From positions 21,290,568 through 21,354,567 of the forward strand of contig NC_045134.1 of NCBI RefSeq assembly GCF_007655135.1: a DNA stretch of 64,000 nucleotides, in the 5' to 3' direction. The number at the start of each line of letters is the position of its first letter. Position 1 is the first letter of the stretch. Source of the stretch: Punica granatum. Its lineage: Eukaryota; Streptophyta; Magnoliopsida; Myrtales; Lythraceae. Of the stretch, positions 24,380 to 36,838 are shown in pieces. Both the position numbers and the translations under genes were made by a program. The notes beneath the pieces are model-generated. The model worked only from the letters and a program-made list of their open reading frames with translations. It made no database searches and was not told the DNA's origin.

Positions 24380-26520
24380 GAGTGATAGAGTCGTAAAAGT
24401 AGGTATTGCCTCGACCAAGCGGGGCTCTTCCATTAGTTTGTCAATAAAGACAGAAAACAAAATTTGAAGGATCCATCTTGGATCTGTCCATGCAAACATT
24501 GGATACTCTCCTACTCCTTGTGATGGACGGGGCCAAAGAACAAAATGTTTTATTAGGTTGTCTCATTGAATTTAATAGCAAGAATAGGTTCTCTCTCTCT
24601 CACACACACATTTTTAAACTTTTTTTTTTTTGGATAGATTTAACCCATCAACTATCATCAAGAGAGAGATACCTTCCGTTTAAATTTTCCGTCCGACTTA
24701 ACAGCACTTGAGCGTATCTCGCTCACCAGTGCAAGATCGGGGATGAGAAAAAATTAGAAAAAGAAAAAAGCAAAAAATAAATAAAAAGAAAAAGAAAAGA
24801 TTTGACAAGGGAACGGTCGGAGCTGTTCAACTTGTTCCCTCAGCCCAATTCAGGAGTATTTTGTAGGACGAGTTGATTGAAAAATTAGTCATACGAAAAG
24901 TTTTCGTAATTGAAAAATAATATTTTATATAAGGAGACTAACGTTTCTTACAAAATAATCGGTCTACAAAATATTATTCTTCTCGTACAAAACATTATTT
25001 TTCAAGTATAAAATTTTTTCATACGATTGATTTTGTAGTCAACTGGTCCTAAGAATTTTACCCCAAGTCAGAGATCCAAGTCGGCCACCATGACCGCCTT
25101 GGCATTTGGTAGGTGGGCTCGTTCTCTTTTCAATTTCCCAACGTGGTATATCTATAGTTTGTTCTTTCATCTAAACTTTTCCTTTTTCTTTGGATATTGT
25201 ATTGCTAGTTGGATGATACATATGCAAGTGCAGTTAACTTGACAGAAAATTTAATTGGATGGGGTGCATTTTTCCTCGTTGAAAATTAATTGGTAAATGT
25301 GCCCGAAAGATAGTTTAAAGTTAAAAAAATCGCAAGGGTAATTGTATAGGAGTTCAAGGGTAATTTTCCGATGGGTTTTCTAATGGATCCAAGCAGAAAC
25401 CGCATAAGTATGAGAATCAATTTAATGCCAGAAGGATCAACTGACAGAAAACACACATGACACCAACCTCTTTTCACCTTACTTCGTTCGTACATAACTA
25501 TTAGATATCATTAAGCCAAGGAAATTAAACACATTGAAACACAGTGTTTGGGCCCATGCAGTTGGTTGACGTTTTAATTAAAGTTATTGTTTCATGTGTC
25601 AGTGATCGGATTATATTAATGTGAAGTGGATCCGGACGGAAACGGATTGAGTATGCGAATAAAACTGAATATGAATTATTGTTCCGTGTTTGCTAATAAG
25701 AAGATAGCAATTTCTTTTCTTATTTTCCATGGTTGAGGACTTGCAAGGGGTCTAATTGATTTGTTGCGTCGAACACGTATAATGGAATTTGTTGCGTCTC
25801 GACTGTTATCGTGTTGAAGGTTTAGAAATACTACATAGGGGTTCTCATCCGTAGAGGAGGTGATAGCGTAACTTTGACAAATCTCTTAATTGTTATCGCG
25901 CTTCATCAGTTCTAAACACTAACTCGAACTCCCTCACAAATGGCTCGACCAGCTCTCATCCGTCACAAATTATTTTTGTAAGATTAAAATCATTTCTTTT
26001 TAAGTTACAAGGGGCGTGGGCTTAATATATATAATGAAATAAAAATCATAATAACTAATAAAGGAGTATGGCAGTCTTATAATGCATATCAAATCTAAAA
26101 GTTTTTTATTATTAGGTGAACGAATGCCCTATTATGTTACACCCTCTTTTAAAATCGTAATTTTATAGTTACATTTTGTATTCTTTTTTTTTTTTACATT
26201 TTCTTTTTTTCTTTTTTCTTTTAAGTTTTTGTATTATGGATTATTAAAATTAATATTTTACATAGGAGTATAATCGTCTTTTGATTTTCAATTCAGTTGC
26301 ATTTTCCGAATTCTTTGGTCAATTAAATATAAAAGTTTTACTTACCGAATATATATATATATATATATATAAAAGTTTACGGTCTTTAATACCATTTTAT
26401 CCGAAAAAGAATATTATCTACAACCACAAAAAATAGTTATATCAGATTTTTAACTATATATATTCTCCTACGATTTTGTTCACAACTAATTCTATTCTAC
26501 ACTAATTCCATTCTGTGAAT
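24380..26520. other. Intergenic, no gene seen
   Basis: AT-rich. TA microsatellite at about 26349-26370. Nothing with protein character. Confidence 0.55.
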
Positions 26521-26526
26521 CCTTTA

Positions 26527-27210
26527 GGTCCAGTTTGATGCACGAGAATGGAAATGAATTTGTATATTAGAATGTGATTATAATGACAGAAAACATTGAT
26601 TTCTAGGTTGAATTAGAAAATATGAAATATGTTTCATTAGAAGAACTTATTTTTTAAGATATAATTCTAAATATTATATTTTTAGATTACAAAATATCAA
26701 AAGAAAATATATGATGCATATAAAACATACTAGAAGAAATGACGGAATTTTGTATATTAGAATGTGATTATAATGACAGAAAACATTGATTTCTAGGTTG
26801 AATTAGAAAATATGAAATATGTTTCATTAGAAGAACTTATTTTTTAAGATATAATTCTAAATATTATATTTTTAGATTACAAAATATCAAAAGAAAATAT
26901 ATGATGCATATAAAACATACTAGAAGAAATGACGGAATTTTGTATATTAGAATGTGATTATAATGACAGAAAACATTGATTTCTAGGTTGAATTAGAAAA
27001 TATGAAATATGTTTCATTAGAAGAACTTATTTTTTAAGATATAATTCTAAATATTATATTTTTAGATTACAAAATATCAAAAGAAAATATATGATGCATA
27101 TAAAACATACTAGAAGAAATGATGGAATGGGGTAGTTTAAGTTTTTTTTTAAGAAACTAACATTCCATCAAGTTGAAAGAAAAATATTTTTAAATGGAAT
27201 GATCGTTCTA
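26527..27210. mobile_element. MITE-like element carrying an internal tandem triplication
   Basis: The outer parts (TTTAGGTCCAGTTTGATGC at the left, GGAATGATCGTTC at the right) and the internal order match a shorter relative at 63305-63595, which has only one internal unit. Shared motifs include TTCTAGGTTGAATTA-type, GAACTTATTTTTTAA and ATGATGGAATG. Non-coding and very AT-rich. Confidence 0.6.
26561..27130. repeat. 190-bp tandem repeat, three copies, essentially identical
   Basis: Units start TGTATATTAGAATGTGATTA at 26561, 26751 and 26941. Units 1 and 2 are identical by inspection over 190 bp; unit 3 differs only in its last few bases (GATGG for GACGG), where the flanking element resumes. Such identity means very recent amplification or an assembly error. 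Confidence 0.97.
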
Positions 27211-27777
27211 ACTCATTAAAGTGTTAACATATAAAGCAAATAACTCAGAAGGATAGTTCATTAAACTAATATATATATATATATATATATAAAAGCAGAT
27301 AGAGCAAAACAATCTTCATTTCATTCCATTTCCACCTATCATATGAGACCTTCGTGCATATAGGATTTCTCAAAATAAATCTTCATTGATTCTATTAGAT
27401 CCAAGTGCAAACTGAAAAAAGAAGTTCCCAAGGAAACAAAATCCATATATTCCCTTCTCCCTTTGGAGTAGCATAACTTTGTCGTGTGAGTAGAAACTTC
27501 GTGGAAATATGTAGAGACGTGTGAATTATCAAACATGGGCCAGACAATTATTCTTTCCTTCAATTGGAAAAAGCATCCCTTAAACTTAAGTTTCCCTGCT
27601 TAGTGTTTTTGCATAAAAGCACGCAAAATAATTCTTTAATATGATCTACCTAGAGACAGCACACTGATAATCTGCCTTACCCGAAGCTTATGAATCCATT
27701 GTCCAACACAGGTTTTACATTTTCTTGGAGGGTAAAGTTTCAACCCCCAACGAAAATAAAAGCAGAACTGGCGTTAA

Positions 27778-27965
27778 TTGGTTTAAATGGCTTAGTACTT
27801 ATTTATTTTAAATAAAATTTTTTGGATTCGAGTCTCATGAATAAAAAAAATTCATGCTGAGTGAGTTTTATTTTTCAGTGAATCGATCAGACTCAAACTA
27901 GATCAGTCAAGGCAAATGAAAACTTTTTAATACCATAATATACGTAAAAAAGAATTAGGCAGACG
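27778..27965 (+). mobile_element. SINE-like copy (TTGGTTTAAATGG family)
   Basis: Starts TTGGTTTAAATGG, carries the B-box-like GGATTCGAGTC, continues through TCATGAAT, AAAAATTCATGCTGAG and ATCAGACTCAAACTAGATC, and ends AATACCATAATATACG plus A-run. The copies at 36839-37001 and 62322-62495 share this order. Confidence 0.55.
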
Positions 27966-27969
27966 CTTC

Positions 27970-30140
27970 TCTTGTGTCATCCAAATCTAGTCATTCCATT
28001 GACCCATTTAATACAAAATGAAAAAAACATTTCTTTTATTTTTGTAGGCCAACAATAGGCTCAGTTCACCACGTCGGCCTATGTCAACAGTAGGCTCAGT
28101 CCATGAGATTAGTTAAAAAAAAAAGTTTCTTTAGGGGTGAATAGTTAAACTAAGTTGAATCTTACCATGAAGAGGAGCCATCTTTATTGGAAACATCGAA
28201 TTGGTTGTCTTACCTCAGGGACTAATGAATCTTATATAAAAATCAAATAATATGTGTGTCTATGTATGTATCCATATGGCCAAAGGTCATATCATTAAAT
28301 AGGAAATTAGAAAGTTCTTAATGGAAAATGACAATTATCATGTCCATATAAACATCATGAAATTGGAAGTGACATGGGTCTTCCCCCGTCATGATTTCAC
28401 TTAAATTTTTGTTAACTTTAAAGCAAATCCTTTAATTTTGGTTGGCCAACTCTTAAACCTAATTTCCCTTTTCCCTTCTCCTGGTTTTATCTTTAAAGAG
28501 AATTTAAAACCCAACCCAACCTCCCCCCGGGGCGGCCCAAAAAAAGGAAAAAAAAAAAAAAAGAATCTTTTTCAGGAGAAGAATGTAACAAACTCGACGT
28601 AGTCCATGCAACCACATGATTTAGGCCATCCATGACCAAGGAAAGACTTGCTTAAATAATACGCTGACTATGACAAATAGGCATAGTACGTTACATGTGC
28701 CTTTATTACTTTAAGATTAATTCTTATTAGTGAAACTATATGTGTTACTTTATTTAGTTTGATATATATTTCCTTATATTGAATTCATGACCCCAATATA
28801 ATTGAAAAGATCACTGACTCAACTGAGAAGATGTAGGGGACAATCTCCTTCAAAATGACCAAGTAAATTATATCATTTAATGTAGTAAAACGCCTCGATA
28901 TAAACTAATTATGTATAGATCGATAAAGTAGCACATATTTGAAATAAATTATTTGATAGTAAATTAGTTAAATTTCTAATAAATCACTGGCAAGATACGT
29001 TAATTACACAAATTTCGTCGAATTTTACTTAGATTCTAATTAAATGGTTTTTGAACAGTTTTACTTTATTTTTTTCGTAAATTACTTGATAATAACATAC
29101 TATCACTTTTGCATGTTATTCTCCGGAATTTTTCTAATAATATTTTTTATAAAGTTGTGTGTCATCATTTGAGTTTCTACTCTAAGATTTGAGTTTGCTT
29201 GGATTAGATCGAGCCACTGAACAAATCTAAGCTTAACTAAACTGGTGGGGGTAAGATTGAAATATTTGAACCAGAAGGAAAGGAAATATATATGGCCTTT
29301 CATGAATTAAGGTATTCGAAAACTGATCCGATCCATCTCGACAGAAATCAACATTAATTATTATATAAATACCGAATTTTCAGTTCTATTGCGTCAGATC
29401 GGGTTGCTGGAATTGGGGATTGAATGTGGATAGATATGTATAATGTATATAAGCTTATGCACTAACAGCTTGATCTTGCGACGGTGCATATATGTTAAGT
29501 AATTAGCATTTTGCGTATAGAATTTAATTACTCTTAGCTGAAAGGTTATAAGTGACTTGTGTCAATTGTCAAGTGCTTGCATTCAACCAATCCCATGGTA
29601 GTCAGGTTTCCTTCTCCCCTTGGTCTAAGCTCTCAAATGCACTCAAACATATTAAAAACTAGAGACAAACCTCAGACTATCTAAGCCGATTATTTATTAC
29701 ATTATTGGTCACGTCCTACAATACCGCATAGCTTATTAGGGGGAGATTTGAAATTTATATGTAAAATCAAATGATCTTATTAGAAGCCATCATTTTTTAA
29801 GTGAAGTCTCCGTGGTATTGCATATGATAATGGTATCAGAATCGACATTCTGTCACACGATCATGATGAATTACAAATAGATTGTATTCGGTAGCTGCTA
29901 ACTAGCCGGAACAGTTGGGACTCGGGATTGTCTGAACCTCGGCCCAAGAGCCCAGCGAGGACGACTAAAAATGGAGATCTATCACACCCGTAATCCCGCA
30001 TCGGTTGTGTAGGGAGGAGTAACATCAAAGGTTCAATAGCCTAACCGGTACAAGAATACAGTGGCAGAGCCGTAAATAAGGGCGAAAGCCGTGTCGAAAG
30101 ACAGTACGTCTCCCAGATAAAGTAAAGAAATTCTCATCGG
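27970..30140. other. Intergenic, no gene seen
   Basis: AT-rich. TGGTATCAGAATCG at about 29831 resembles a tRNA-Met primer-binding site, and GC-richer sequence follows to 30060; together they might be an LTR-element remnant, but no LTR pair was found. Confidence 0.45.
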
Positions 30141-30268
30141 ACAGGAATTTGAAAAACCACAAGTGGCCGTTTGAAGCTCTCAAACTCCAACGAAAGACAA
30201 TAAAGATAGAAACTTTCTCCCCGTCCCAACTTCATAAACCCCTCTGCTTCGCTCCTCCTTCAATGCAT

Positions 30269-30299
30269 CACTCTCTCTCTCTCTCTCTCTATCCCCATC

Positions 30300-30339
<40 letters not shown>

Positions 30340-30345
30340 ACTCAC
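30269..30345. repeat. CT microsatellite in the RopGAP leader region
   Basis: Two long CT runs (about 30269-30289 and 30302-30334) lie 130-190 bp upstream of the RopGAP start codon, a common position for CT tracts in plant 5' leaders or core promoters. Confidence 0.8.
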
Positions 30346-30463
30346 AAACCCCATCTGGAAGCAACCTCTGCGTCTGTTCGTTCAACCTCTGCTCCGTTGA
30401 ATAAGTGAACAGAGTCGGGGTCGACAGGGGAGAGCGGAGGAGCTAAAGCAGAGAAAGACTACG

Positions 30464-33403
30464 ATGACGGGGCTAGTGATGGTGACGAAGGGCGGGGGCT
30501 GCGGAGGCGGGGGGAGCGCCAAGAGGGCCAAGACGGCCGGGCCGAGCAGCATGGAGGAGGAGGAGGAGGGCCAGGTGTCGGTGGTGGAGGTCCTGCTGTC
30601 GGCGCTCCGGAAGTCGATGGCCTCGTGCCGGGTCGAGCGGGGCGATGATGGGGTCGTCCCGGCGGTCCATCAGCACCACATGGAGATCGGGTGGCCCACC
30701 AACGTCCGCCATATCACCCACGTCACCTTCGACCGCTTCCAAGGCTTCCTCGGCCTCCCTGTCGAGTTCGAGGTCGAGGTCCCCAGTCGGGCACCCAGTG
30801 CTAGGTAGTACCCAACTCAAATTTATTGTTTCTTGGGATTATTTATTTATTTTTTGGGAGACGAACTAATTATGAAATTAATGGATTTGTGGATTGAAAT
30901 GAAGGGTTGAAGTGTGAATTTGAAACTGAAGTGACAGAATGCATTTAAATGCTTGGGGTGGATTTAATGCTTTTTGATCTGACCAGAGATTTGAGCTGAA
31001 ATTAATTTCAAAAAGCTCCATTTTTTTAGCTTATTAATGGTATGTAATAGTCAGTTAGGAAGTTTAATGCAGCAGTTTCCTTTTTCTGGTTTTTCATTTT
31101 CTGTAGAATTGGCCTCATTTTCCCATTTCTCCGTTTTGGGGAATCTCTTCTCGGATGTATGGCTTTTGCTCCATAATCACAGTTTTTCCATTTGCTGGCC
31201 GACGAAACCCAGAAAGGGAACCGAACAGCCCTCTAAAGCTCGTTTTTTTCGAATCATTTTACTCGGAAAGCAAAGAAAACGGTTTTCTACAACCTCTTAT
31301 AGTTTCTTAAGGATAACTAGAAAATAAAAGATCTTCATGGAAATCCATTTCCTGCAAGAGCTTTGACGGCACTATACCATGAATCGGTATTGCAGAGATT
31401 ACGTCTTCGCTTGTGACTGAGTTTTAAAAACTGTAGCTTCTGCTATCTTACATGTTTCAGCAGGTAACGGCTAATTGAAAGTTTTGAGGCCTAAAAGGGG
31501 ATTTTGGCAAAGGTTTTAAACCGGGTGGAGAAAAGGAGGGATCTTCTTTGTGCAAAATGTACCACAAAAAGGAACAGCAGAATTTGATTGTCTATGCCGT
31601 TGCAATGCCTTTTGCAGCATTGAGCTACTTTTCCAGTGATTCAAAAAAGTTCCTTTTTTTGTTTGAAAAAATTTTGGAATCTATATCCCCAGCCCGACCC
31701 AGTATTCCTCTCTCCCTTTTGGGTCTATACCTGATTTAGCAACTTGGTTCTTCTTGCAGTGTCAGCGTTTTCGGTGTCTCGGCAGAATCAATGCAGTGTT
31801 CCTTTGACTCGAAAGGAAACAGCGTCCCTTCCATCCTCTTGCTAATGCAGGAGCGTTTGTACTCACAAGGCGGTCTAAAGGTGCTGACTTTATGTTCTGA
31901 TATTGCCGCTTCCTGGTTACAGTTCAAGCTGGCGAGAGGTTTTCATCAAATTAATTTCAGCTCCCAATCTTTGCAGGCTGAAGGAATTTTCCGCATAAAT
32001 CCTGAGAATAGCCAGGAGGAGCACCTCAGGGACCAGCTTAACCGAGGAATCCTTCCCGATGACATCGATGTGCACTGCCTGGCTGGCCTGATCAAGGCTT
32101 GGTTCCGGGAGCTGCCTTCTGGGGTTCTCGATGGGCTTTCGCCTGAACAAGTCTTGCAATGTAACACTGAGGAGGAGTCGGTTGAGCTTGTGAAGCAACT
32201 AAAGCCAACCGACGCGGCACTCCTCAATTGGGCGGTCGAGCTCATGGCAGATGTGGTTGAGGAAGAGGAGTCCAACAAGATGAATGCAAGGAACATTGCT
32301 ATGGTCTTCGCCCCGAATATGACTCAGGTATTTAAACTCCATGTCTGAATTGATTGTTGGGTCAATATCATATATTGCTAATTTTTATTGAATGAGAGGC
32401 GGAACAAACGATAGGTTAGGAGATACTTTTCTTTGGAATGATTGATTCTGGAAAACTATTCCAGTTTTGAATTCTCCGTTTTCCTTCTCTTGAAAAAGAC
32501 CAAAAAGTTGAGAGAAACTGTGTCCCGTTGCAATTTGAACCCATTCTTTCTTGTTTTGTTCTATGCCCCACTTGGAAAACGAAAAATTGAAAAGTTTTCT
32601 CGGATTTCATCTAAACAATTTTCCAGGACCAAGCGAAGGCCAATGCTCAACCTTTCACTATATATCACATTGTTTATAATCATCTCTCATACTACAAAGA
32701 AATCATGCAATTATATTTCGATTTCCATTCATGAATTTGATGATTTTTCTTTTTCATTCTTTCTGTGAAGATGTCCGATCCATTGACTGCACTGATGCAT
32801 GCTGTCCAAGTGATGAACTTGCTCAAGACCCTGATCATGAAAACATTGCGAGAGCGCGAAGAGGCTGCAAGTGGAGGATACTCACCCATGTCATCTCGTT
32901 CATCCAATCAGCGATCTGAATACAATTACGATTCCCAGCAAGAAGAGATGGACACCAGCTGTGAGCTGAGAGGGGGGCCAGCATCAGATTACGAGGATGA
33001 TCAAGCCGACAATTACTGCTCTACTGAAGAAGAAGAAGAAGTAGAAGAAGAGGAAATCGGGTCATTGGGCGAAGTAGAAGAATGTTTCTTAAGGCGATTA
33101 GATGAGACTGAGACTACTGCCCCTTCAGGGAATAGTTTCTTGAAGAAACAGACGAGTGAAGATTCTCAGAGCCTGGAGAGTTGCTCGGCAGTTAATGCCG
33201 AGTCAGGTATCTCATTGACTGATAGTGCCCAGAACGGGACTTCTTTATTAACCACCACAAGTGATGGAGAAGAAGACTCAGGGACGAGTAGGCTCATCTC
33301 CGAATCGAGAATAGTTGATTTGAAGACCCAGATGAAGGAGCCCGAGGTGATTCGTGATGAGCAGATGGTAGAATCTTCCTCTCCCGTTCCAATACTCGTC
33401 TGA
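30464..33403 (+). CDS. ROPGAP: CRIB-domain Rho-of-plants GTPase-activating protein
   Basis: Exons 30464-30804, 31760-31880, 31977-32327 and 32771-33403 join in frame to 481 residues. RopGAPs accelerate GTP hydrolysis by ROP GTPases at the plasma membrane, and the CRIB motif binds active ROP. Here a Gly/Lys-rich N-terminus (1-30) is followed by CRIB (IGWPTNVRHITH, about 75-86) and a RhoGAP domain (about 115-300). The catalytic arginine finger is R160 in AEGIFRI, with KAWFRELP and NARNIAMVFAPNMTQ downstream. The C-terminal third is acidic and low in complexity, with Glu runs near 355-365. The ATG has A at -3. All introns are GT-AG; intron 2 (31881-31976) has 96 bp and no stop in frame. It is close to Arabidopsis ROPGAP1-5; which one cannot be decided by eye. 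Confidence 0.94.
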
Positions 33404-34143
33404 TAAATACTTAGCTGACTGAAGATTGATTGCTGCTAGATTTTTTTATCCTGCATCTGTACATCGTTATATAATTCATAGCATGAGAGTTCAACTGTGA
33501 CAGGCAGTGCCTTGTCGTGCATGTCGGGTAGCAAAGAACGAGTTCAGCTCGGGGTTGAACTTGTGGTTTTGTTGTGTGTTTGTCCATGTCGGGGAAGCGT
33601 CTGAACCCCTCTTATCTTAGGAACATGATTTAACTTAGGTCTCGAATTGTACTCTTTTGTTGCGCGTGTACTTGCTGAACTAATTGGCGTGAGGCCAGCT
33701 CATTGTTTGCGTCTGTTGATATTTGAAATCACCGATGCAACTCTTGGTGCTTCATTGGCATATTTTTAGTTTATAATTTAATGCTTCGGGGAAGTAGTTA
33801 AATGAAGAAATTTGTGTTTACAGATGACAAAATCTGTGCAAATGAAGATGATCTTACAAATATTGGACAGGGAAGAAGAAAATTCGTACAAATGCTGATC
33901 TCTTTGTCCTAGACTCAAGTCTTTTTTGGATCGTGCCAGTAATAACCATTGAACGATACAGGATTCAATCGATCAACGATAACTCGTTATAAGTAAAATA
34001 CGAAACTCTGGTTGCATAAGTAAATTCTTTCTTTTGAAGCTTCACTATATACAATTATACATGTTCACATTCATACATATATAGAGAATATCAAGTACAA
34101 GTGCATGAATAAAAATAAATTGCTGTTTTGGTAGAAGAAACGA
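33404..34143. other. 3' flank of RopGAP, no gene seen
   Basis: Presumably holds the RopGAP 3' untranslated region and then AT-rich spacer up to the next MULE. Confidence 0.5.
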
Positions 34144-34812
34144 GGGATAAGTAGCTTGGGGTACAACATTTGGCCTTTTCGTTTTAAGGCCATAAGTGTT
34201 GTTTTTGCTTAAATAAGGTCATTATTTTTCATAAAGTATTTCTATAAGGCCTTTTATAGTATCTCTCGCATTTATGCAATTCCAAAATAGGAAAAATAAT
34301 CTTAAAAATCAATCCAGAAAATTAAACAAAAAGAAAGAAAGAAATAAGGGGAGAGAGGGCACGGTGGTGGTGGTTGATGCTGGCCACACTACCCCGAGCA
34401 AGGTCGCCAATAACCTCAAGGGCATGAACAGTCTCCTGTGACTAGATTTGGGGTGGCGCGTGAGCCACCACTTCTCCTCATTTCAAATACCATAGCCTCA
34501 AACTTCAGTGTCCTTAGCGATCGTTGTCGATCATACTTGGGGTGGCGGTGCCGGGTAGCAACCACCACCGCCTCTTTCCCTTTTGTCCTTTCTCTCCGTT
34601 CTAATTTCTTTCTTTTTAATTAATTTTTGAAATTAACTATTAAAATTATTTTTCAATTTTTGAATTTAAAAAGATATAAGATAAACTATTAAGAAATGAT
34701 CTTATAAAAATATTTTTTTATAAAATATAATGACTTTATCCAGGTAAAAACTAACATTTTGGCTTTAAAAAGAAAAGCATGCAAATGTGGTGGCCAAATT
34801 GAAACTTATCCC
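34144..34812. mobile_element. MULE-type element with GC-rich filler
   Basis: Both termini read inwards start GGGATAAGT (34144 and 34812) and stay similar for about 110 bp. The flanks AAGAAACGA (34135-34143) and AAGAAAATA (34813-34821) agree at 7 of 9. The 34340-34600 interior is GC-rich (GGTGGTGG, AAGGTCGCCAATAACCTC) and non-coding. It shares vocabulary with the element at 48 kb (GGTCGC, AACCTC). It lies 59 bp beyond the stop codon of the acidic-protein gene. Confidence 0.65.
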
Positions 34813-34870
34813 AAGAAAATACGAAGCAAAAGGGTTGAAATTAGATAAACAGGGAAGGCACTAAAAAATG

Positions 34871-35320
34871 TTAAAAAGAACAAATAAAATAAAACCAGGA
34901 TGATGCTAAGCAGGCCTCCCAAAACAGCCTGCTCCTCTCCATCTCATTCATGAGCTCATTCGTCGGAGAAGCCGAATCAACGGATACGCAGGACTTCTGC
35001 TCCGCCATCGGAACCTGCAGATCCTGACTGAACAGTCCTGCTCGGTACGTTGGGAACCGATCTATCTGCAGCTCATCCCCGCTCATTCCCGCTGCAGCTT
35101 CCGCTTCATCATCTCTGCAGCCCTCAGAGTCAAAGCCGGGATTGAGATCACGGTGATCGGACGAATCGCAGCTGCTGGACTCGGCGTCATCATCGTCGTG
35201 ATCCGCTTCTTCAGCCTCACAGCCATCGGCATTCCACGCAGGATCTGATGCAGCCTCAGAGTCACCGATCACTTCCACGAGGAAGAAAGGGGACTGACCG
35301 GCAGCATTCGGGTTCTCCAT
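34871..35320 (-). CDS. Small acidic protein of unknown function
   Basis: An uninterrupted frame of 149 residues starts at the ATG 35318-35320, which has G at -3 and +4. The frame stays open 14 codons further upstream but without an ATG. The N-terminus MENPNAAGQSPF is followed by a very acidic, Ser-rich centre (EEADHDDDDAESSSCDSS, about 37-54), then QIDRFPTYRAGLFSQDLQ and a C-terminal MERSRLFWEACLAS block. That block looks like a conserved motif seen at the C-terminus of small uncharacterised plant proteins, but I cannot name a family. The last nine residues (SWFYFICSF) look like read-through past the usual end. GC content and codon use resemble real genes. Convergent with RopGAP. Confidence 0.65.
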   Translation of the reverse strand: MENPNAAGQSPFFLVEVIGDSEAASDPAWNADGCEAEEADHDDDDAESSSCDSSDHRDLNPGFDSEGCRDDEAEAAAGMSGDELQIDRFPTYRAGLFSQDLQVPMAEQKSCVSVDSASPTNELMNEMERSRLFWEACLASSWFYFICSF

Positions 35321-35470
35321 ATCGTTCAAGCCGACCGAGGGAGTGGTGGATTCCTTCCGCAAATGGACATGTCTGTCACAGTACTAATACTAATACGATG
35401 TTTTATGATGATGAGGACGGGAACACATGATGTCGAGTTTAATAGTGCGGGCTGTCCTGTCTGACACATC

Positions 35471-35480
35471 GTTATAAATG
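35471..35480 (-). promoter_or_regulatory. TATA-like box upstream of the acidic-protein gene
   Basis: The minus strand reads CATTTATAAC about 150 bp upstream of the ATG at 35320. Only a candidate. Confidence 0.35.
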
Positions 35481-35489
35481 GGATTTTGT

Positions 35490-36830
35490 GGTGGGCAGCC
35501 TCAGTTTTTTTTTTCTTAATTAATTATGACTTTTATATTGTTTAGGTGCAAGAAAAAAGGAAATGAAAATGACCCAACCTACTCAGATGTGGGGGTCCTC
35601 TCTCTCTTCCTTCTAGAAATGAGTCAACTTTGGCATATGAAACGTTTTTCAATGGGCACGGCTTCTAGAAGGAGACAGCCAATGGGCAATCATTTGATTT
35701 ATATATATCACAAGAAGCTGCTAAGTTGATTCACCAGAGTGAATTGGGGATGTTTTAGCATGCACGTCTCATGTAATCGGCACAGTTTTAAGAATTTTTT
35801 TGACAGCCCCTATAGTCTCGGGATCGGACCGTCCCAGAGTTCTCGCGACCTCACGATTGGGGTGCCATCTAGCGGGCGGATCTTCTCCCGTCCAACTACC
35901 CCAGAGCCTGAGACCGACCGTAAAGTTTTCCTTGGCATGAAAGGTGGAAGCTCTATCGGAATTTTCCAAAATCTCCAGTGTTTCTAGAGTTGGATTTGTT
36001 GCATTGCAGGAGCGAGAATTAGTCGGGTGTTTCGGTGATGAGTCCCTTTGCAGTTGAGAAATAAGGCAGTAGGTGTCGAGGCTCCATGTGAGATAACTTC
36101 GATATGCATTATCAACGATAACGATTTGATTGAGTGTACAGAAATCTCATTCCTCAAAATAATTTTAAATGAATTTACCTTATAATAATGAGGTAAGAAA
36201 TAACTAATAAAATTAGTTCAACTAAAAAGGTTTATGATGCACCTATTGAGAGGAGTAATAATCGATTTTCTCGAATTACGAAAATAATACATCTCACAAT
36301 TTAAAAAGGTTTATGGCCATTATTTCGTAGTCATTTTACTGTTTATTGAAATCTGATTAATATTTCTCCAAGTCACAAAAATCACCGAAAACTTTATCCA
36401 TTTTAAGACATCATCCTTGACAAGGCCATTCCTCCACTATCGAGAATCTCTAACCTGGTAATATGTTGTAGAAAAAAATGATTGGTGGGTCGCATATTCC
36501 AAAACTCGCTTTTACGGTCCAAAGTTTACGAGATAAAGTTAATTCACCGTGGTGTAGGACTAACATAGACGCACTGCATGCGTTAAAGACCGGATTTAAT
36601 GGATTAGACTGAATCGCAACTATTGAATCTGAACGCATCACATCATAAAATCAGGAAAACGAGAACATGGTCACAGCCAGACAAGGTTGTCCTAGTGCCG
36701 TACTGCTTGTTCTGTTGGCAAAGAATGAAAAGACGATGCCGAAAGAAATCACGAGGAGCCTTTGTAACGGTTCAACTGTTCTGCCTACGAGAGTGAGTGT
36801 TTTGAGCCATCTTATTTCACACTCAATACT
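35490..36830. other. Intergenic, no gene seen
   Basis: A moderately GC-rich patch at 35800-35960 has open frames on both strands, neither recognisable. The rest is AT-rich. Confidence 0.5.
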
Positions 36831-36838
36831 AACACGGG

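Noticed and set aside
26561..27130. Regular repeat array considered as CRISPR-like
   Set aside because: Units are directly adjacent 190-mers without spacers in a plant nuclear context; it is a tandem duplication.
29831..29845. TGGTATCAGAATCG as a retrotransposon primer-binding site
   Set aside because: No LTR end precedes it and no coding domain follows; a single short match is not enough.
30473..30820. Antisense open frame opposite RopGAP exon 1
   Set aside because: It is the GC-rich shadow of a real exon and has no protein resemblance.
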